From Shinella zoogloeoides (lineage in GTDB: Bacteria; Pseudomonadota; Alphaproteobacteria; Rhizobiales; Rhizobiaceae), in the NCBI RefSeq assembly GCF_030733845.1, contig NZ_CP132311.1:2545501-2609500 (forward strand): a DNA stretch of 64,000 nucleotides, read 5' to 3'. Within the stretch, counting starts at the first letter, position 1; each line of letters starts with the position of its first letter. Made by a program: the position numbers and the translations under genes. A model generated the notes under the pieces. It saw nothing but the letters and a program-made list of their open reading frames with translations. It made no database searches and was not told where the DNA came from. Below, one piece after another: positions 34,127 to 44,260 of this stretch.

Positions 34127-35632
34127 TCAGAGCGGCATGCGCACGACCGCCGTCACGCCTTTCGGCAGATATTCGACATGCACACTGCTGCCGAGGATCT
34201 TGTCCAGGCTGCGCTCGATGAGCACCGAGCCGAAACCGCGCCGTCCCTCCGGCTTGACCGGCGGCCCGCCCACCTCGTGCCAGGTCATGTTGAGCACGCG
34301 CTGGCCATCCTCGTTCATCACCCGCGCCGTGATCACCACCTTGCCCGAGCGTACCGAGAGCGAGCCGTATTTGCGGGCATTGGTGGCAAGCTCATGCAGC
34401 ACGAGACCGAGGCCGACCGCCTGGTCAGGCCCGAGCTCCACCTCGTCCTTGTGGATTTCCACCTGGGCTTCGTAATCCATCGCATAGGGCATGATCTGCT
34501 TTTGCAGCAGCATCTTCAGATGGATCACGCCCCATTCATGATCGCTGAGCAGGCCATGCGCCTCGGACAGCGATTGCAGGCGGCCCGCGAAGGCATCCAT
34601 GAACTCGACGGGATCGCTGGTCTGCCGCAGCGTCTGGCGCGCCAGCGATTGCAGCATGGCGAGCGTGTTCTTGACCCGGTGGTTGAGTTCGCGCAGCAGG
34701 AGCCGCGTGCGCTCGGAGGCGAGCTGCCCGTCGGTGACGTCGACATTGATGCCGAGGAACACGGTCGGCCGCCCGTCCGTATCCCATTCATGCACGCGGC
34801 CGCGGCCGAGCAGCCAGCGGCCGGACTTTGCCGCACGGAACAGGCCGTCATATTCCTTGCCGCTGACGAGCGCATCGCGCAGCCGCCCGATGGTGGCCTT
34901 GCGATCGGCCGGATGCACTGACGAGAAGAACCGCCGTGCGCTCATCGGCTTTGCCGGCTTGACGCCGAGCATGCGGTAGAATGTTTCGTTACCGGAGACG
35001 ACACCGCTCGAAATGTCCCACAGCCAGCTCGCCACATTGGCGGCATCCAGGGCCAGCGCATGGCGCTTCTCGTCCCGCGAGAGGGCTTCCGCCGCCAGCA
35101 GGCGCCGCCGCGCCTCGTCCTTCAGCTTGACGAGCGAGGCGGCAAGCGAGGCCAGCCGTTCAAGCCGCGGCACGAGGTCCGGGGCGATGCGCGCATGGGG
35201 TTTCACATCGAAGACGCAGACCGTGCCGATCGCCTCTCCGCCGAGCAAGACCGGTGCCCCGGCGTAAAACCGCAGATGCGGCGCACCGGTGACGCTCGGC
35301 AAGTTGGCGAAGCGTGCATCCTTGCGGGCGTCGGGTATGACGAGCGGGTTTCCGGCACATTCGGCGATCATGCGCGCACAGAACGAGTCCGCCGACGGCG
35401 CGCGGATATCCGGCGTGCCCTCACGGGCGAGGAACCACTGATCGGTGCGGCCGAGGATGGTGACGAGCGAGATCGGCACGGAGAAAAGCCCCGCCGCAAG
35501 CGCGGCGATATCGTCGAAATCCGGATCGGGGCCGAGAAAGACCGGCACGGCGGCAGCGAGCACCGCCAGGCGGTCCGGAGCCTCCAGAACCGCAGCAACA
35601 TCGGACGTGAATGGCTGAACGTTGTCCTTCAT
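34127..35632 (-). CDS. HWE-family sensor histidine kinase (GAF-PAS), PhyR-linked
   Basis: 501 aa, soluble. A GAF domain spans about 38-165 (DFDDIAALAAGLFSVPISLVTIL, FCARMIAECAGNPLVIPDARKD) and a PAS domain about 190-300 (ASWLWDISSGVVSGNETFYRML). The HWE kinase core has phospho-acceptor His318 in LRELNHRVKNTLAML and the N-box ELATNARKYGSLS. HWE kinases feed the PhyR-NepR-EcfG cascade in alphaproteobacteria, and this one sits beside those genes. The signal sensed is unknown. Confidence 0.85.
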   Translation of the reverse strand: MKDNVQPFTSDVAAVLEAPDRLAVLAAAVPVFLGPDPDFDDIAALAAGLFSVPISLVTILGRTDQWFLAREGTPDIRAPSADSFCARMIAECAGNPLVIPDARKDARFANLPSVTGAPHLRFYAGAPVLLGGEAIGTVCVFDVKPHARIAPDLVPRLERLASLAASLVKLKDEARRRLLAAEALSRDEKRHALALDAANVASWLWDISSGVVSGNETFYRMLGVKPAKPMSARRFFSSVHPADRKATIGRLRDALVSGKEYDGLFRAAKSGRWLLGRGRVHEWDTDGRPTVFLGINVDVTDGQLASERTRLLLRELNHRVKNTLAMLQSLARQTLRQTSDPVEFMDAFAGRLQSLSEAHGLLSDHEWGVIHLKMLLQKQIMPYAMDYEAQVEIHKDEVELGPDQAVGLGLVLHELATNARKYGSLSVRSGKVVITARVMNEDGQRVLNMTWHEVGGPPVKPEGRRGFGSVLIERSLDKILGSSVHVEYLPKGVTAVVRMPL

Positions 35633-35718
35633 ACCTTTTCGGTAAGCGATTCCACGCCCGTTTTCACCCGCGTTGCGCGAGATGGGCGAAAATTCGCTTC
35701 TTCCCCCTCAATCTTTCC

Positions 35719-35743
35719 GCCGCCCGCCATCACAACGGGCGGC
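35719..35743. terminator. Hairpin 3' of ecfG
   Basis: Arms GCCGCCCG and CGGGCGGC (8 bp) with a 9-nt loop in the gap between ecfG and the kinase gene. The T-rich side (GTCCGTTTCTTT) is on the plus strand, so termination of ecfG itself is only possible. Confidence 0.35.
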
Positions 35744-35756
35744 GTCCGTTTCTTTA

Positions 35757-36311
35757 TCAGGATGCGAAGGCACGCGACGTGATAGGCGCCGATACCGCGT
35801 CGGGACCGTAATCGCTTTCGCCGCTCACCTGCAAAAGCTCCTGCAGGCGCTGGCGGGCGCGGTTCACGCGGCTCTTGATCGTTCCGAGGGCGCAGCCGCA
35901 GATTTCCGCGGCCTCCTCATAGGAAAAGCCCGAGGCACCGACGAGAATGATCGCCTCGCGCTGTTCGTCGGGCAGCTTTTCGAGCGCCTTCTTGAAATCC
36001 TGCATGTCGAGCGAACCGTATTGCGACGGGTGCTGCGCCAGGTTCTCCGTGAAGATACCGTCGGAATCCTGCACCTCGCGGCCACGCTTGCGCATCTTGC
36101 TATAGAGTTCGTTGCGCAGGATCGTGAAGAGCCAGGCCTTCATGTTCGTGCCCATTTCGAACTGTTCCTGCTTTGCCCAGGCCTTCATGATCGTGTCCTG
36201 AACGAGGTCGTCCGCCTGGTCGTGGCGGCCGATCAAGGAGATCGCAAAGGCGCGCAGGCTTGGCAGAACCGCCAGCAACTCACGTTTGAAAGTAGTCTGT
36301 CCCTGATCCAT
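35757..36311 (-). CDS. ecfG: General stress ECF sigma factor EcfG (RpoE2)
   Basis: 184 aa from the ATG at 36311. Sigma-2 region: RHDQADDLVQDTIMKAWAKQEQFEMGTNMKAWLFTILRNELYS. Sigma-4 region: LEKLPDEQREAIILVGASGFSYEEAAEICGCALGTIKSRVNRARQRLQELL. This is the EcfG group that directs the alphaproteobacterial general stress response and is held inactive by NepR. It lies directly downstream of nepR and opposite phyR. Confidence 0.92.
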   Translation of the reverse strand: MDQGQTTFKRELLAVLPSLRAFAISLIGRHDQADDLVQDTIMKAWAKQEQFEMGTNMKAWLFTILRNELYSKMRKRGREVQDSDGIFTENLAQHPSQYGSLDMQDFKKALEKLPDEQREAIILVGASGFSYEEAAEICGCALGTIKSRVNRARQRLQELLQVSGESDYGPDAVSAPITSRAFAS

Positions 36312-36318
36312 CACGTCC

Positions 36319-36492
36319 TCACTCGACCCTTTGCACACTGTTTTCGACAGCATCCAATTTCTCGAGAAGATCCAGGAATCTCTGGGGAAGAGCCTCGTCC
36401 TGTACCGAATGGTAGAATGCACGCAGTTTTACGGCAATCTGTGCATTGGGATCATCCGGTTTTCTGGGGGGCCGGCTCGCGTTCGTTTTCAT
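36319..36492 (-). CDS. nepR: Anti-sigma factor NepR
   Basis: 57 aa from the ATG at 36492; in-frame GTG codons at 36498 and 36507 could add up to five residues, and no start has a strong ribosome-binding site. The core AVKLRAFYHSVQDEALPQRFLDLLEKLD matches the two NepR helices that grip EcfG. It sits 7 bp before ecfG in the standard nepR-ecfG order. Confidence 0.9.
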   Translation of the reverse strand: MKTNASRPPRKPDDPNAQIAVKLRAFYHSVQDEALPQRFLDLLEKLDAVENSVQRVE

Positions 36493-36555
36493 ATTCACGC
36501 TATTCACTCTTGGCCACTTTCATGTTCACTCACCTGGTGACGAATTCGGCTTGGA

Positions 36556-36580
36556 AATGCCTAGCGTCAAAAAAAGTTCC
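36556..36580 (-). promoter_or_regulatory. EcfG-type promoter of nepR-ecfG
   Basis: On the minus strand GGAAC at 36580-36576 is followed after 18 bp by TT at 36557-36556, fitting the GGAAC-N18-TT form of RpoE2 promoters. It implies autoregulation of nepR-ecfG. Confidence 0.55.
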
Positions 36581-36587
36581 CGCCCCT

Positions 36588-36612
36588 GGAACCTAAAATT
36601 GGCTTCCGCGTT
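36588..36612 (+). promoter_or_regulatory. EcfG-type promoter of phyR
   Basis: GGAAC at 36588-36592, 16 bp, then CGTT at 36609-36612, 49 bp before the phyR start. It is back to back with the nepR-ecfG promoter. Confidence 0.7.
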
Positions 36613-36660
36613 CAAACCGTCAACTGCCATTGCAGCAAATCGAGAACAGGGGACCACATC

Positions 36661-37455
36661 ATGCCGATTTCCGACCGCATCGGGCCGCACCTTCCCGCGC
36701 TCCGCCGCTACGCACGCGCGCTTACGGGAACCCAATCCTCCGGCGACGCCTATGTTGCCGCCACGCTCGAAACCATCCTCATCGATCCCACGGTGATGCC
36801 GGCGGGCGGGGACGACAAGGCTAGGCTCTTCGGCCTGCTCAGCCGCATCATTTCTTCCCTCCCCGTTTCGATGAGCCGCGGCGCGGGCGCCATAGTACCG
36901 GGCGCGGAAGTGCCCTTCGACCTTTCCAGCGTCCCCCCGCTCGGCCGCCAGGCACTGCTGCTCGCGACCGTCGAAGGCTTCACGGTCGAGAAGACCGCGG
37001 ACATTCTCGAGGCGGAGGCCGACACCATCCGCTCCTTGCTGGACGCCGCCTTTGCCGAAATCGCGGCGCAGGCCGAGACCGGCATCATGATCATCGAGGA
37101 CGAGCCGCTGATCGCGCTCGACCTCGCGCATATGGTCGCCGGCATGGGCCACCGGGTCACCGGCATCGCCCGCACGCAGGCCGAAGCCGAAACGCTGTGG
37201 AGCAACAGCCGCCCCGGCCTCGTTCTGGCCGATGTGAAACTGGCGGACGGCTCTTCCGGCATCGATGCCGTCAACACCATCCTGTCCCGCACGGATATCC
37301 CCGTCATCTTCATCACCGCCTACCCGGAAAAGCTCCTGACGGGCGAGCGGCCCGAGCCGGCCTTCCTCGTCTCCAAGCCCTTCAACCCCGAACAGGTGAA
37401 GGTGCTGATCAACCAGGCGCTTCTCTTTACGCCGCAGACCCGCGCAGCGGCCTAA
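36661..37455 (+). CDS. phyR: Anti-anti-sigma response regulator PhyR
   Basis: 264 aa. An N-terminal sigma-like domain (residues 5-135: LPALRRYARALTGTQSSGDAYVAATLETIL, PPLGRQALLLATVEGFTVEKTADIL) is fused to a C-terminal receiver domain. Acidic pocket Glu146/Asp147 (IIEDEPLIALDL), phospho-acceptor Asp191 (VLADVKL), Lys239 (VSKPF). When phosphorylated it sequesters NepR and frees EcfG. Divergent from nepR-ecfG. Confidence 0.94.
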   Translation: MPISDRIGPHLPALRRYARALTGTQSSGDAYVAATLETILIDPTVMPAGGDDKARLFGLLSRIISSLPVSMSRGAGAIVPGAEVPFDLSSVPPLGRQALLLATVEGFTVEKTADILEAEADTIRSLLDAAFAEIAAQAETGIMIIEDEPLIALDLAHMVAGMGHRVTGIARTQAEAETLWSNSRPGLVLADVKLADGSSGIDAVNTILSRTDIPVIFITAYPEKLLTGERPEPAFLVSKPFNPEQVKVLINQALLFTPQTRAAA

Positions 37456-37489
37456 TCTCGCTCCCGGATAGCCGCAGCGGCGGCGCGGC

Positions 37490-37533
37490 GGCGGCGGTGG
37501 GACGGCACGCCCACCGCCGCCTTTGTCTTGTTT
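37490..37533 (+). terminator. Intrinsic terminator after phyR
   Basis: A 12-bp perfect stem (GGCGGCGGTGGG with CCCACCGCCGCC), an 8-nt loop, then TTTGTCTTGTTTT. Confidence 0.8.
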
Positions 37534-37735
37534 TCACAAAGCACAAAGAAAACAGCCAGCGCCTGGGGGGCACTGGCTGCTTGAGTATCCACGGACCGGA
37601 GGGGGACACGGTATCGTGGTCGATCACCGGTCGAGGGCCTCGCATTTGGGGGGATATGCGCAGACCGGTGACGACATGAAAACACGTAGCCTGCGATTTG
37701 GTTCCACTCGGCTGGAGATTTTTTTCAAGTTTTTT

Positions 37736-39319
37736 TCAGTCGATCGTTTCCAGCTCCGCCCGGTGGCGGACAAGGGCCAGAAAGCGGCGATAATCGCGGT
37801 CGTAGCCGGCCTTGCGGCGGGCATCCGGCAGCAACACCGTGCCGCCCGGCGACATGGCCGCACCGGCAGCAGCAAGATCGGGATAGAGGCCGCCGGCCGT
37901 TGCCGCGACCATCGCCGTCCCGAGAAGAACCGCATCGCCGGTCTCCGGCACCACGATGCGGCAACCGGTGACGTCGCGGTAAAGCTCCAGCAGCAGCGGA
38001 TTGTGCACATGCCCGCCGGCAATGTGCAGCGTATCGCGCCGATAGCCGCATTCGCCCAGCTTTTCGAGAATATGGCGGATGCCGAGCGCGATGGCGACCG
38101 AGGTGCGCCAGTAGAGCCGGCAGAGCCCATCGAAGGAGGCATCGAGCGCAAGGCCGCTGATGACGCCGAGCGCGTGCGGATCGGCAAGCGGCGAGCGATT
38201 GCCGTGGAAGTCCGGAAGGACGTGCAGTCGCGCGGCGAAGCCGTCGCCCTCCTCCTGCCGCATCGCGCGGATGCGGGCGATGATGCGCGCATGGTTCGCC
38301 GCGTCGGGTTCCCCGCCGGCGCTATGCGCGCGCACGATATGGTCGAGCAGTGCGCCCGTCGCCGATTGCCCGCCTTCGACCAGCCACCAGCCGGGCAGCA
38401 CCGCCTCGTAATAGGGGCCCCACATGCCGAAGCCGAATTTTTCGCTGCGCGAGAAGGCGACGATGCAGCTCGACGTGCCGCCGATCAAGGCGAACTGGCG
38501 CTCCAGCGTTTCCGGTTCGCCGGCGAAGCGGCCGAGCACGCCGAGCGTGCCGGCATAGGCATCGATCAGGCCGGTCGCGACCACGCACTCCGCGCTCAGC
38601 CCGAGATCATGCGCGGCGTCCGGCGTCAGCCGCCCCAGAGCATTGCCCACCGGAACCGTTTCGTCCGGCAGCGATCCACGTTCGCGCACGTCCTCGAGCC
38701 CGATCGCCTTCAGGAAACTCTCGCTCCAGCGCTCCTTCTCGTGGGCGCGATGGTTCCACTTGGCGGTCATCGTGCAACGCGAGCGGGCATTCGAGCCGGT
38801 CGCCCGCCAGGTGATGAAATCGGCAAGGTCGAAGAAATATCCGGCCTTGGCCCATTGCTCCGGCTGGTGGCGTTTCAGCCACATGAGCTTCGGCATTTCC
38901 ATTTCGGGCGACATGACATGGCCGGAATGGGCGAGCACGGGATGCTTCGTCGCCGTGCAGAAATCGGCTTCCTCCAGCGCGCGGTGATCGAGCCAGACGA
39001 TGGTGTCCCAGCGGGCATCCTCGCCGCCGGAAACGGCAAGCGGCTTGCCCGCCTCATCCCGCATGACCAGCGAGCATGTCGCATCGACGCCGAAAGCGGC
39101 CACGCGGGCGGTATCCGCGCCGGCCACCCGGCACGCCGCCTTCACCGCGGCGCAGACCGCCTGCCAGATGTTTTCCGAATCATGCTCGGCGCGGTCGGCG
39201 CTCGGCCGGCGCATGGCGATCGGATGCTCGGATCGCCCGAGAAGCCTGCCGCTCCGGTCGAACACGCCGGCGCGGGCACTGCCGGTGCCGATGTCCACCG
39301 CAACGATCAGATCGCCCAT
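37736..39319 (-). CDS. FGGY-family carbohydrate kinase (ribulokinase-like)
   Basis: 527 aa. FGGY N-domain: DLIVAVDIGTGSARAGVFDRSG (phosphate loop). C-domain: LHIAGGHVHNPLLLELYRDVTGCRIVVPETGDAVLLGTAMVAA, the FGGY_2 signature. The middle AGTLGVLGRF...LIGGTSSCIVAFSRSEKFGFGMWGPYYEAVLPG resembles the D-ribulokinase (YDR109c/FGGY) group more than xylulokinase. It probably phosphorylates the ketose formed by SmoS or MtlK. Start ATG at 39319 shares one base with the upstream HAD stop (TGATG). Last gene of the polyol operon. Confidence 0.8.
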   Translation of the reverse strand: MGDLIVAVDIGTGSARAGVFDRSGRLLGRSEHPIAMRRPSADRAEHDSENIWQAVCAAVKAACRVAGADTARVAAFGVDATCSLVMRDEAGKPLAVSGGEDARWDTIVWLDHRALEEADFCTATKHPVLAHSGHVMSPEMEMPKLMWLKRHQPEQWAKAGYFFDLADFITWRATGSNARSRCTMTAKWNHRAHEKERWSESFLKAIGLEDVRERGSLPDETVPVGNALGRLTPDAAHDLGLSAECVVATGLIDAYAGTLGVLGRFAGEPETLERQFALIGGTSSCIVAFSRSEKFGFGMWGPYYEAVLPGWWLVEGGQSATGALLDHIVRAHSAGGEPDAANHARIIARIRAMRQEEGDGFAARLHVLPDFHGNRSPLADPHALGVISGLALDASFDGLCRLYWRTSVAIALGIRHILEKLGECGYRRDTLHIAGGHVHNPLLLELYRDVTGCRIVVPETGDAVLLGTAMVAATAGGLYPDLAAAGAAMSPGGTVLLPDARRKAGYDRDYRRFLALVRHRAELETID

Positions 39320-40011
39320 CAATGCTCTTTCCCGCCGTCCTCTTGCGCGCGGACAAACTGTAACAAATCCCGCATGTCGTCAAACAGGGCGTCGGGTTTG
39401 AGGCTCAGCAGGCTTTCGCGGTGCTCCGGGCTGCGCGCGTGGGAGCCGCCGGTGAAGGCGACGACCCGCATGCCGGCGGATTTCGCTGCCGCGATGCCGG
39501 CCGGGCTGTCCTCGACGACGACGCAGTCGCCGGGCGCCACGCCCATCGCGGCACTGGCATGCAGGAAGAGATCAGGCGCCGGCTTGCCGCGGGCGACCAT
39601 GCTGGCGCTGAAGATGTTGGGCTCGAAGCGGTCGATGAGGCCGGTGACGGAAAGCGACAGGCGAATGCGCTCCGGCTGGCTGGAAGAGGCGACGCAATGG
39701 GCAATACCGAGCGCATCGACCGTCTCGGCAATGCCCTCGATCGGCCGCAGTTCCGCGCGAAACCGCTCGTAAAGTACCTTGCGCATGGCTTCGAGGAAGG
39801 CCGCGTCGATGGCAAGGCCGTAGTCGTCGTGCAGGATTTCCGACATGCTTTTCAGGCTGCGGCCGAGGAACCGCTCATGCGCCTCCGCCTCGCTCATCGC
39901 GACGCCCGCCGCGGCCAGCGCCTCGACCAGCACCGTGATCGAGATCGGCTCGCTGTCGACGAGCACGCCGTCGCAGTCGAAGATGACGAGTTCTGTCGCT
40001 CTGGCGGCCAT
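39319..40011 (-). CDS. HAD-family sugar-phosphate phosphatase
   Basis: 230 aa from the ATG at 40011. HAD motif I FDCDGVLVDSEP (nucleophile and acid Asp), cap-domain region ITVLVEALAAAGVAMSEAEAHERFLGRS, motif II VASSSQPERI, motif III lysine in ARGKPAPDLFL, motif IV VVEDSPAGIAAAKSAGM. This is the beta-phosphoglucomutase/2-deoxyglucose-6-phosphatase-like subgroup, and it presumably removes unwanted sugar phosphates in polyol catabolism. It lies between mtlK and the kinase on the same strand. Confidence 0.83.
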   Translation of the reverse strand: MAARATELVIFDCDGVLVDSEPISITVLVEALAAAGVAMSEAEAHERFLGRSLKSMSEILHDDYGLAIDAAFLEAMRKVLYERFRAELRPIEGIAETVDALGIAHCVASSSQPERIRLSLSVTGLIDRFEPNIFSASMVARGKPAPDLFLHASAAMGVAPGDCVVVEDSPAGIAAAKSAGMRVVAFTGGSHARSPEHRESLLSLKPDALFDDMRDLLQFVRAQEDGGKEH

Positions 40012-40085
40012 GGCTTCCGTTCCGTGTTCGGGCCTCCGTGGTACTGTCTGCCCTCGTCGATGGAAAGCCCCGGATGGGGTGGAGC

Positions 40086-41570
40086 TCAGTTTGTCAGCGT
40101 GTTTTCCAGATAGCGCTTCAATGTCGGCCGTGTGCCGTTCTGCTGGAGGGATTTGAGGGCATTGGCGAAGCGCGTGCGGAAGAGGTCGGATTCCGCGACG
40201 GTGCCGAAGATATCCTTCAGTTGCAGGAAGGCGGCGGGGTCGAGTTTCGCGGCGGTCGCCGCGGCGTGGATGCGGTCGATATTGGGGTCGTTGAAGGTGA
40301 TGGCCTTGCCGCTGTCGGTGGTGCCGGCAAGGTAATGGCACCACAGCGCCGAGACGAGCGCGAGGCCGGTAACGTCCTCGCCGCGCGACAGCCGGTCGGC
40401 GGTGGACGGCAGGATGAACTTCGGCTGGCGGTTGGAGCCGTCCTGCGCAAGCCGCGGGATCGTATCGGCGATCTTGGGGTTGGAGAAACGGCGCTCGATC
40501 AGCGCGTAATAATCGTTGAGGTCCGTGTCCGGCACGGGCGGGATGACGGGGATGATCTCCTCGCGCTCCAGCTTGGCGAGGAAGGCGCGGATATCCGGAT
40601 CCTCCATCGCCTCGTGCACGAAGTGGATGTCGAGCAGCGCCGCCGGATAGGCGATCGCCGCATGGCCGCCGTTGAGGATGCGGATCTTCATGTGCTCGTA
40701 GGGCGCGACGTCGGGCACGAACTGCACGCCGACCGTCTCCAAGGCCGGACGCCCCTCGGGGAACTTGTCTTCGAGCACCCATTGCTTGAACTCTTCGCAG
40801 AAGACCGGCCAGGCATCGTCGATGCCGTAGTCGTCCGCCACGATGCCGATCTCGCGCGCGCCGGTCGCCGGCGTGATGCGGTCGACCATGCCGTTCGGGA
40901 AGGCGACATTCGCATCGATCCAGTCGGCAAGACCCGGGTCGGAGAGGCGCGCAAGGCCGGAAACGGCCGCATGGGTCACCTTGCCGTTGTGGGGAATGTT
41001 GTCGCAGGACATGACGGTATAGGGCGCGACACCCTTGTCCTTGCGGGCTTTCAGGCCGGCAAGGATGAGGCCGAAGACCGTCTTCGGCTCGGCAGGATCG
41101 GCAGCGTCGGCGGCGATCGCCGGATGGGCCGGGTCGAAGACGCCGGAGGCCGGGTTGATGAAGTAGCCGCCTTCGGTGATCGTCAGCGAGACGATGCGGA
41201 TGGCGGGATCGGCAAGCCGGGCGATGGTCGCCGCCGCATTGCCGGGTGTGAGATAGTCGGTCATCGCGCCGGTGATACGGGCGCCGGAGCGGTTGTTGTC
41301 CTGCTCGACGACGGTGGTCAGAAAGTCCTGCCCCGCAAGCTTGTCGCGCATCGCCGCGTCGGACGGCAGCACGCCCGCGCCGACGATCGCCCAGTCGTGG
41401 TCGAGGCCGAGATTGAACAGGTCGTCGAGATAGACCGCCTGGTGTGCCCGGTGGAAATTGCCGACGCCGAAGTGGACGATGCCGGCCGCAAGATCGGCGC
41501 GCGCATAGGCCGGCACGCTTGCGGTCTTCGAGATATCCCCGAGGGTGGCGAGCGACAGTTTCGTGGTCAT
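40086..41570 (-). CDS. mtlK: Mannitol 2-dehydrogenase
   Basis: 494 aa, the size of long-chain polyol dehydrogenases. N-terminal Rossmann strand IVHFGVGNFHRAHQAVYLDDLF; catalytic-domain block PYEHMKIRILNGGHAAIAYPAALL with the conserved Lys and Asn-Gly-Gly-His; FILPSTADRL later. It oxidises D-mannitol (and D-arabinitol or sorbitol in relatives) to the ketose with NAD+. It follows smoS by 55 bp in the smoEFGK-smoS-mtlK order known from Rhodobacter and rhizobia. Confidence 0.92.
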   Translation of the reverse strand: MTTKLSLATLGDISKTASVPAYARADLAAGIVHFGVGNFHRAHQAVYLDDLFNLGLDHDWAIVGAGVLPSDAAMRDKLAGQDFLTTVVEQDNNRSGARITGAMTDYLTPGNAAATIARLADPAIRIVSLTITEGGYFINPASGVFDPAHPAIAADAADPAEPKTVFGLILAGLKARKDKGVAPYTVMSCDNIPHNGKVTHAAVSGLARLSDPGLADWIDANVAFPNGMVDRITPATGAREIGIVADDYGIDDAWPVFCEEFKQWVLEDKFPEGRPALETVGVQFVPDVAPYEHMKIRILNGGHAAIAYPAALLDIHFVHEAMEDPDIRAFLAKLEREEIIPVIPPVPDTDLNDYYALIERRFSNPKIADTIPRLAQDGSNRQPKFILPSTADRLSRGEDVTGLALVSALWCHYLAGTTDSGKAITFNDPNIDRIHAAATAAKLDPAAFLQLKDIFGTVAESDLFRTRFANALKSLQQNGTRPTLKRYLENTLTN

Positions 41571-41625
41571 GGTCCATTCCTTCCGGTTTGTCCGGTCTTG
41601 GCGTCGTCGGTCCGCTGGCGCGGAC

Positions 41626-42395
41626 TCAGCTCATCCAGTTGCCGCCATCGACATTGTAGGTCTGGGCGACGACGTAGTTGCTCTCCTGCGAGGCGAGGAA
41701 GATCGCCATGCCGGTGAGGTCGTCGGCGGTGCCCATGCGGCCGAAGGGGACGTCCTCGCCCACCAGCCGCTTCTTCTCGCCGCGCGGACGGTTCTCGTAT
41801 TTGGCAAAGAGCGCGTCGACGCCGTCCCAGTGCTCGCCGTCGACCACGCCGGGCGCGATCGCATTGACGTTGATGCCGTGCTTGATGAGGTTCAGGCCCG
41901 CCGACTGGGTGAGGCTGATGACCGCCGCCTTGGTGGCGCAGTAGACGGCGACGAGCGCTTCGCCGCGCCGGCCGGCCTGGCTGGCCATGTTGATGATCTT
42001 GCCGCCGCGGTCCTGTGCGATCATCTGCCTGGCCGCCGCCTGCAGCGTGAAGAGCGTGCCGGCGACATTGATGGAGAACAGCCTGTCGTAGCTCTCCCGC
42101 GTGATCTCGACGATCGGCGCGAGATCGAACAGCGCGGCATTGTTGACGAGGATGTCGAGCCCGCCGGCCTTCTCCACGCAGGCGGCAATGGCCGCATCGA
42201 TGGAGTCCTGCCGCGTCACGTCCATCTCGACGGCATAGGCTGCCGGGCCGATCTCCTTCGCCGTCGCGGCGGCGCGCTCGATGTTGATGTCGGCGATGGC
42301 GACGCGTGCGCCCTCGCGGATATAGGCCTCGGCGAAGGCGCGCCCGATGCCCCGCGCCGACCCCGTGATCAGCGCGCTCTTGCCTTCCAGCCTGC

Positions 42396-42399
<4 letters not shown>
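41626..42399 (-). CDS. smoS: Sorbitol (L-iditol) 2-dehydrogenase, SDR family
   Basis: 257 aa classical short-chain dehydrogenase. Cofactor motif [18 protein letters not shown], Asp after strand 2 ([12 protein letters not shown] preference), [11 protein letters not shown], the catalytic Ser/Tyr/Lys region [23 protein letters not shown], and a C-terminal [12 protein letters not shown]. Its start overlaps the smoK stop by 4 bp. Confidence 0.9.
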
Positions 42400-43397
<998 letters not shown>

Positions 43398-43421
43398 GGG
43401 TTCCTCCCCGATCTCTGTTCG

Positions 43422-44246
43422 TTACTTCACGGCGCCGAAGGTCAGGCCGCGGACAAGCTGTTTCTGGCTGAACCACCCCATGATCAGGATGGGTGCGATG
43501 GCGAGCGTCGAGGCCGCCGAGAGTTTGGCCCAGAAGAGGCCCTGGGGGCTGGAGAACGAGGCGATGAAGGCGGTCAGCGGCGCGGCGTTGGTCGTCGTCA
43601 GGCGGATCGTCCAGAACGCCTCGTTCCAGGCGAGGATGATGTTGAGCAGCAGCGTCGAGGCGATGCCCGGCACCGCCATCGGCGTCAGCACATGCACGAT
43701 CTCGCCCCACAGCGAGGCGCCGTCCATGCGGGCCGCTTCCAGGATCTCGCCGGGGATCTCGCGGAAATAGGTGTAGAGCATCCAGATGACGATCGGCAGG
43801 TTGATCAGCGTCAGCATGACGGTGAGGCCGAAGCGCGTGTCGAGCAGGCCGGTGTCGCGGAAGATCAGGTAGATCGGCACCAGCACGGCGACGGCCGGCA
43901 TCATCTTGGTCGACAGCATCCACATCAGGATGTCCTTGGTGCGCCGCGTCGGCGAGAAGGCCATCGACCAGGCGGCCGGGATCGCGACGGCCAGCGCCAG
44001 CAGCGTCGAGCCGACCGAGATCACCACCGAGTTGAGGAAGAACTTGAAGTAGTTGCTCTGCGCCTGCACGGCCGCATAGCTCTCGATCGTGCCGGAGGGC
44101 AGCAGGTCGAAGCCCTGGATCGCCTCGGTCTCGGACTTGAACGAGGTGATGATCGTGTAGAGGATCGGGAAGAAGATGATCAGCGCGATGATCCAGGCGG
44201 CGATCGTGAAGACGACGGTTCTTCTCTTTGAGACGGCTCTGGCCAT
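43422..44246 (-). CDS. smoG: Polyol ABC transporter, permease (MalG-type)
   Basis: 274 aa from the ATG at 44246 with GGGAGGAGAG upstream; the long frame further upstream is not coding. Six helices, and the inner-membrane EAA loop EAARMDGASLWGEIVHVLTPMAVPGI. Starts 14 bp after smoF. It pairs with SmoF to form the channel. Confidence 0.9.
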   Translation of the reverse strand: MARAVSKRRTVVFTIAAWIIALIIFFPILYTIITSFKSETEAIQGFDLLPSGTIESYAAVQAQSNYFKFFLNSVVISVGSTLLALAVAIPAAWSMAFSPTRRTKDILMWMLSTKMMPAVAVLVPIYLIFRDTGLLDTRFGLTVMLTLINLPIVIWMLYTYFREIPGEILEAARMDGASLWGEIVHVLTPMAVPGIASTLLLNIILAWNEAFWTIRLTTTNAAPLTAFIASFSSPQGLFWAKLSAASTLAIAPILIMGWFSQKQLVRGLTFGAVK

Positions 44247-44260
44247 GGGTCTCTCCTCCC

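Noticed and set aside
39319..41577. Very long 752-codon minus-strand frame across mtlK and the HAD gene
   Set aside because: Only its last 230 codons (from 40011) match a protein family; the rest is an arginine-rich shadow of mtlK in another frame.
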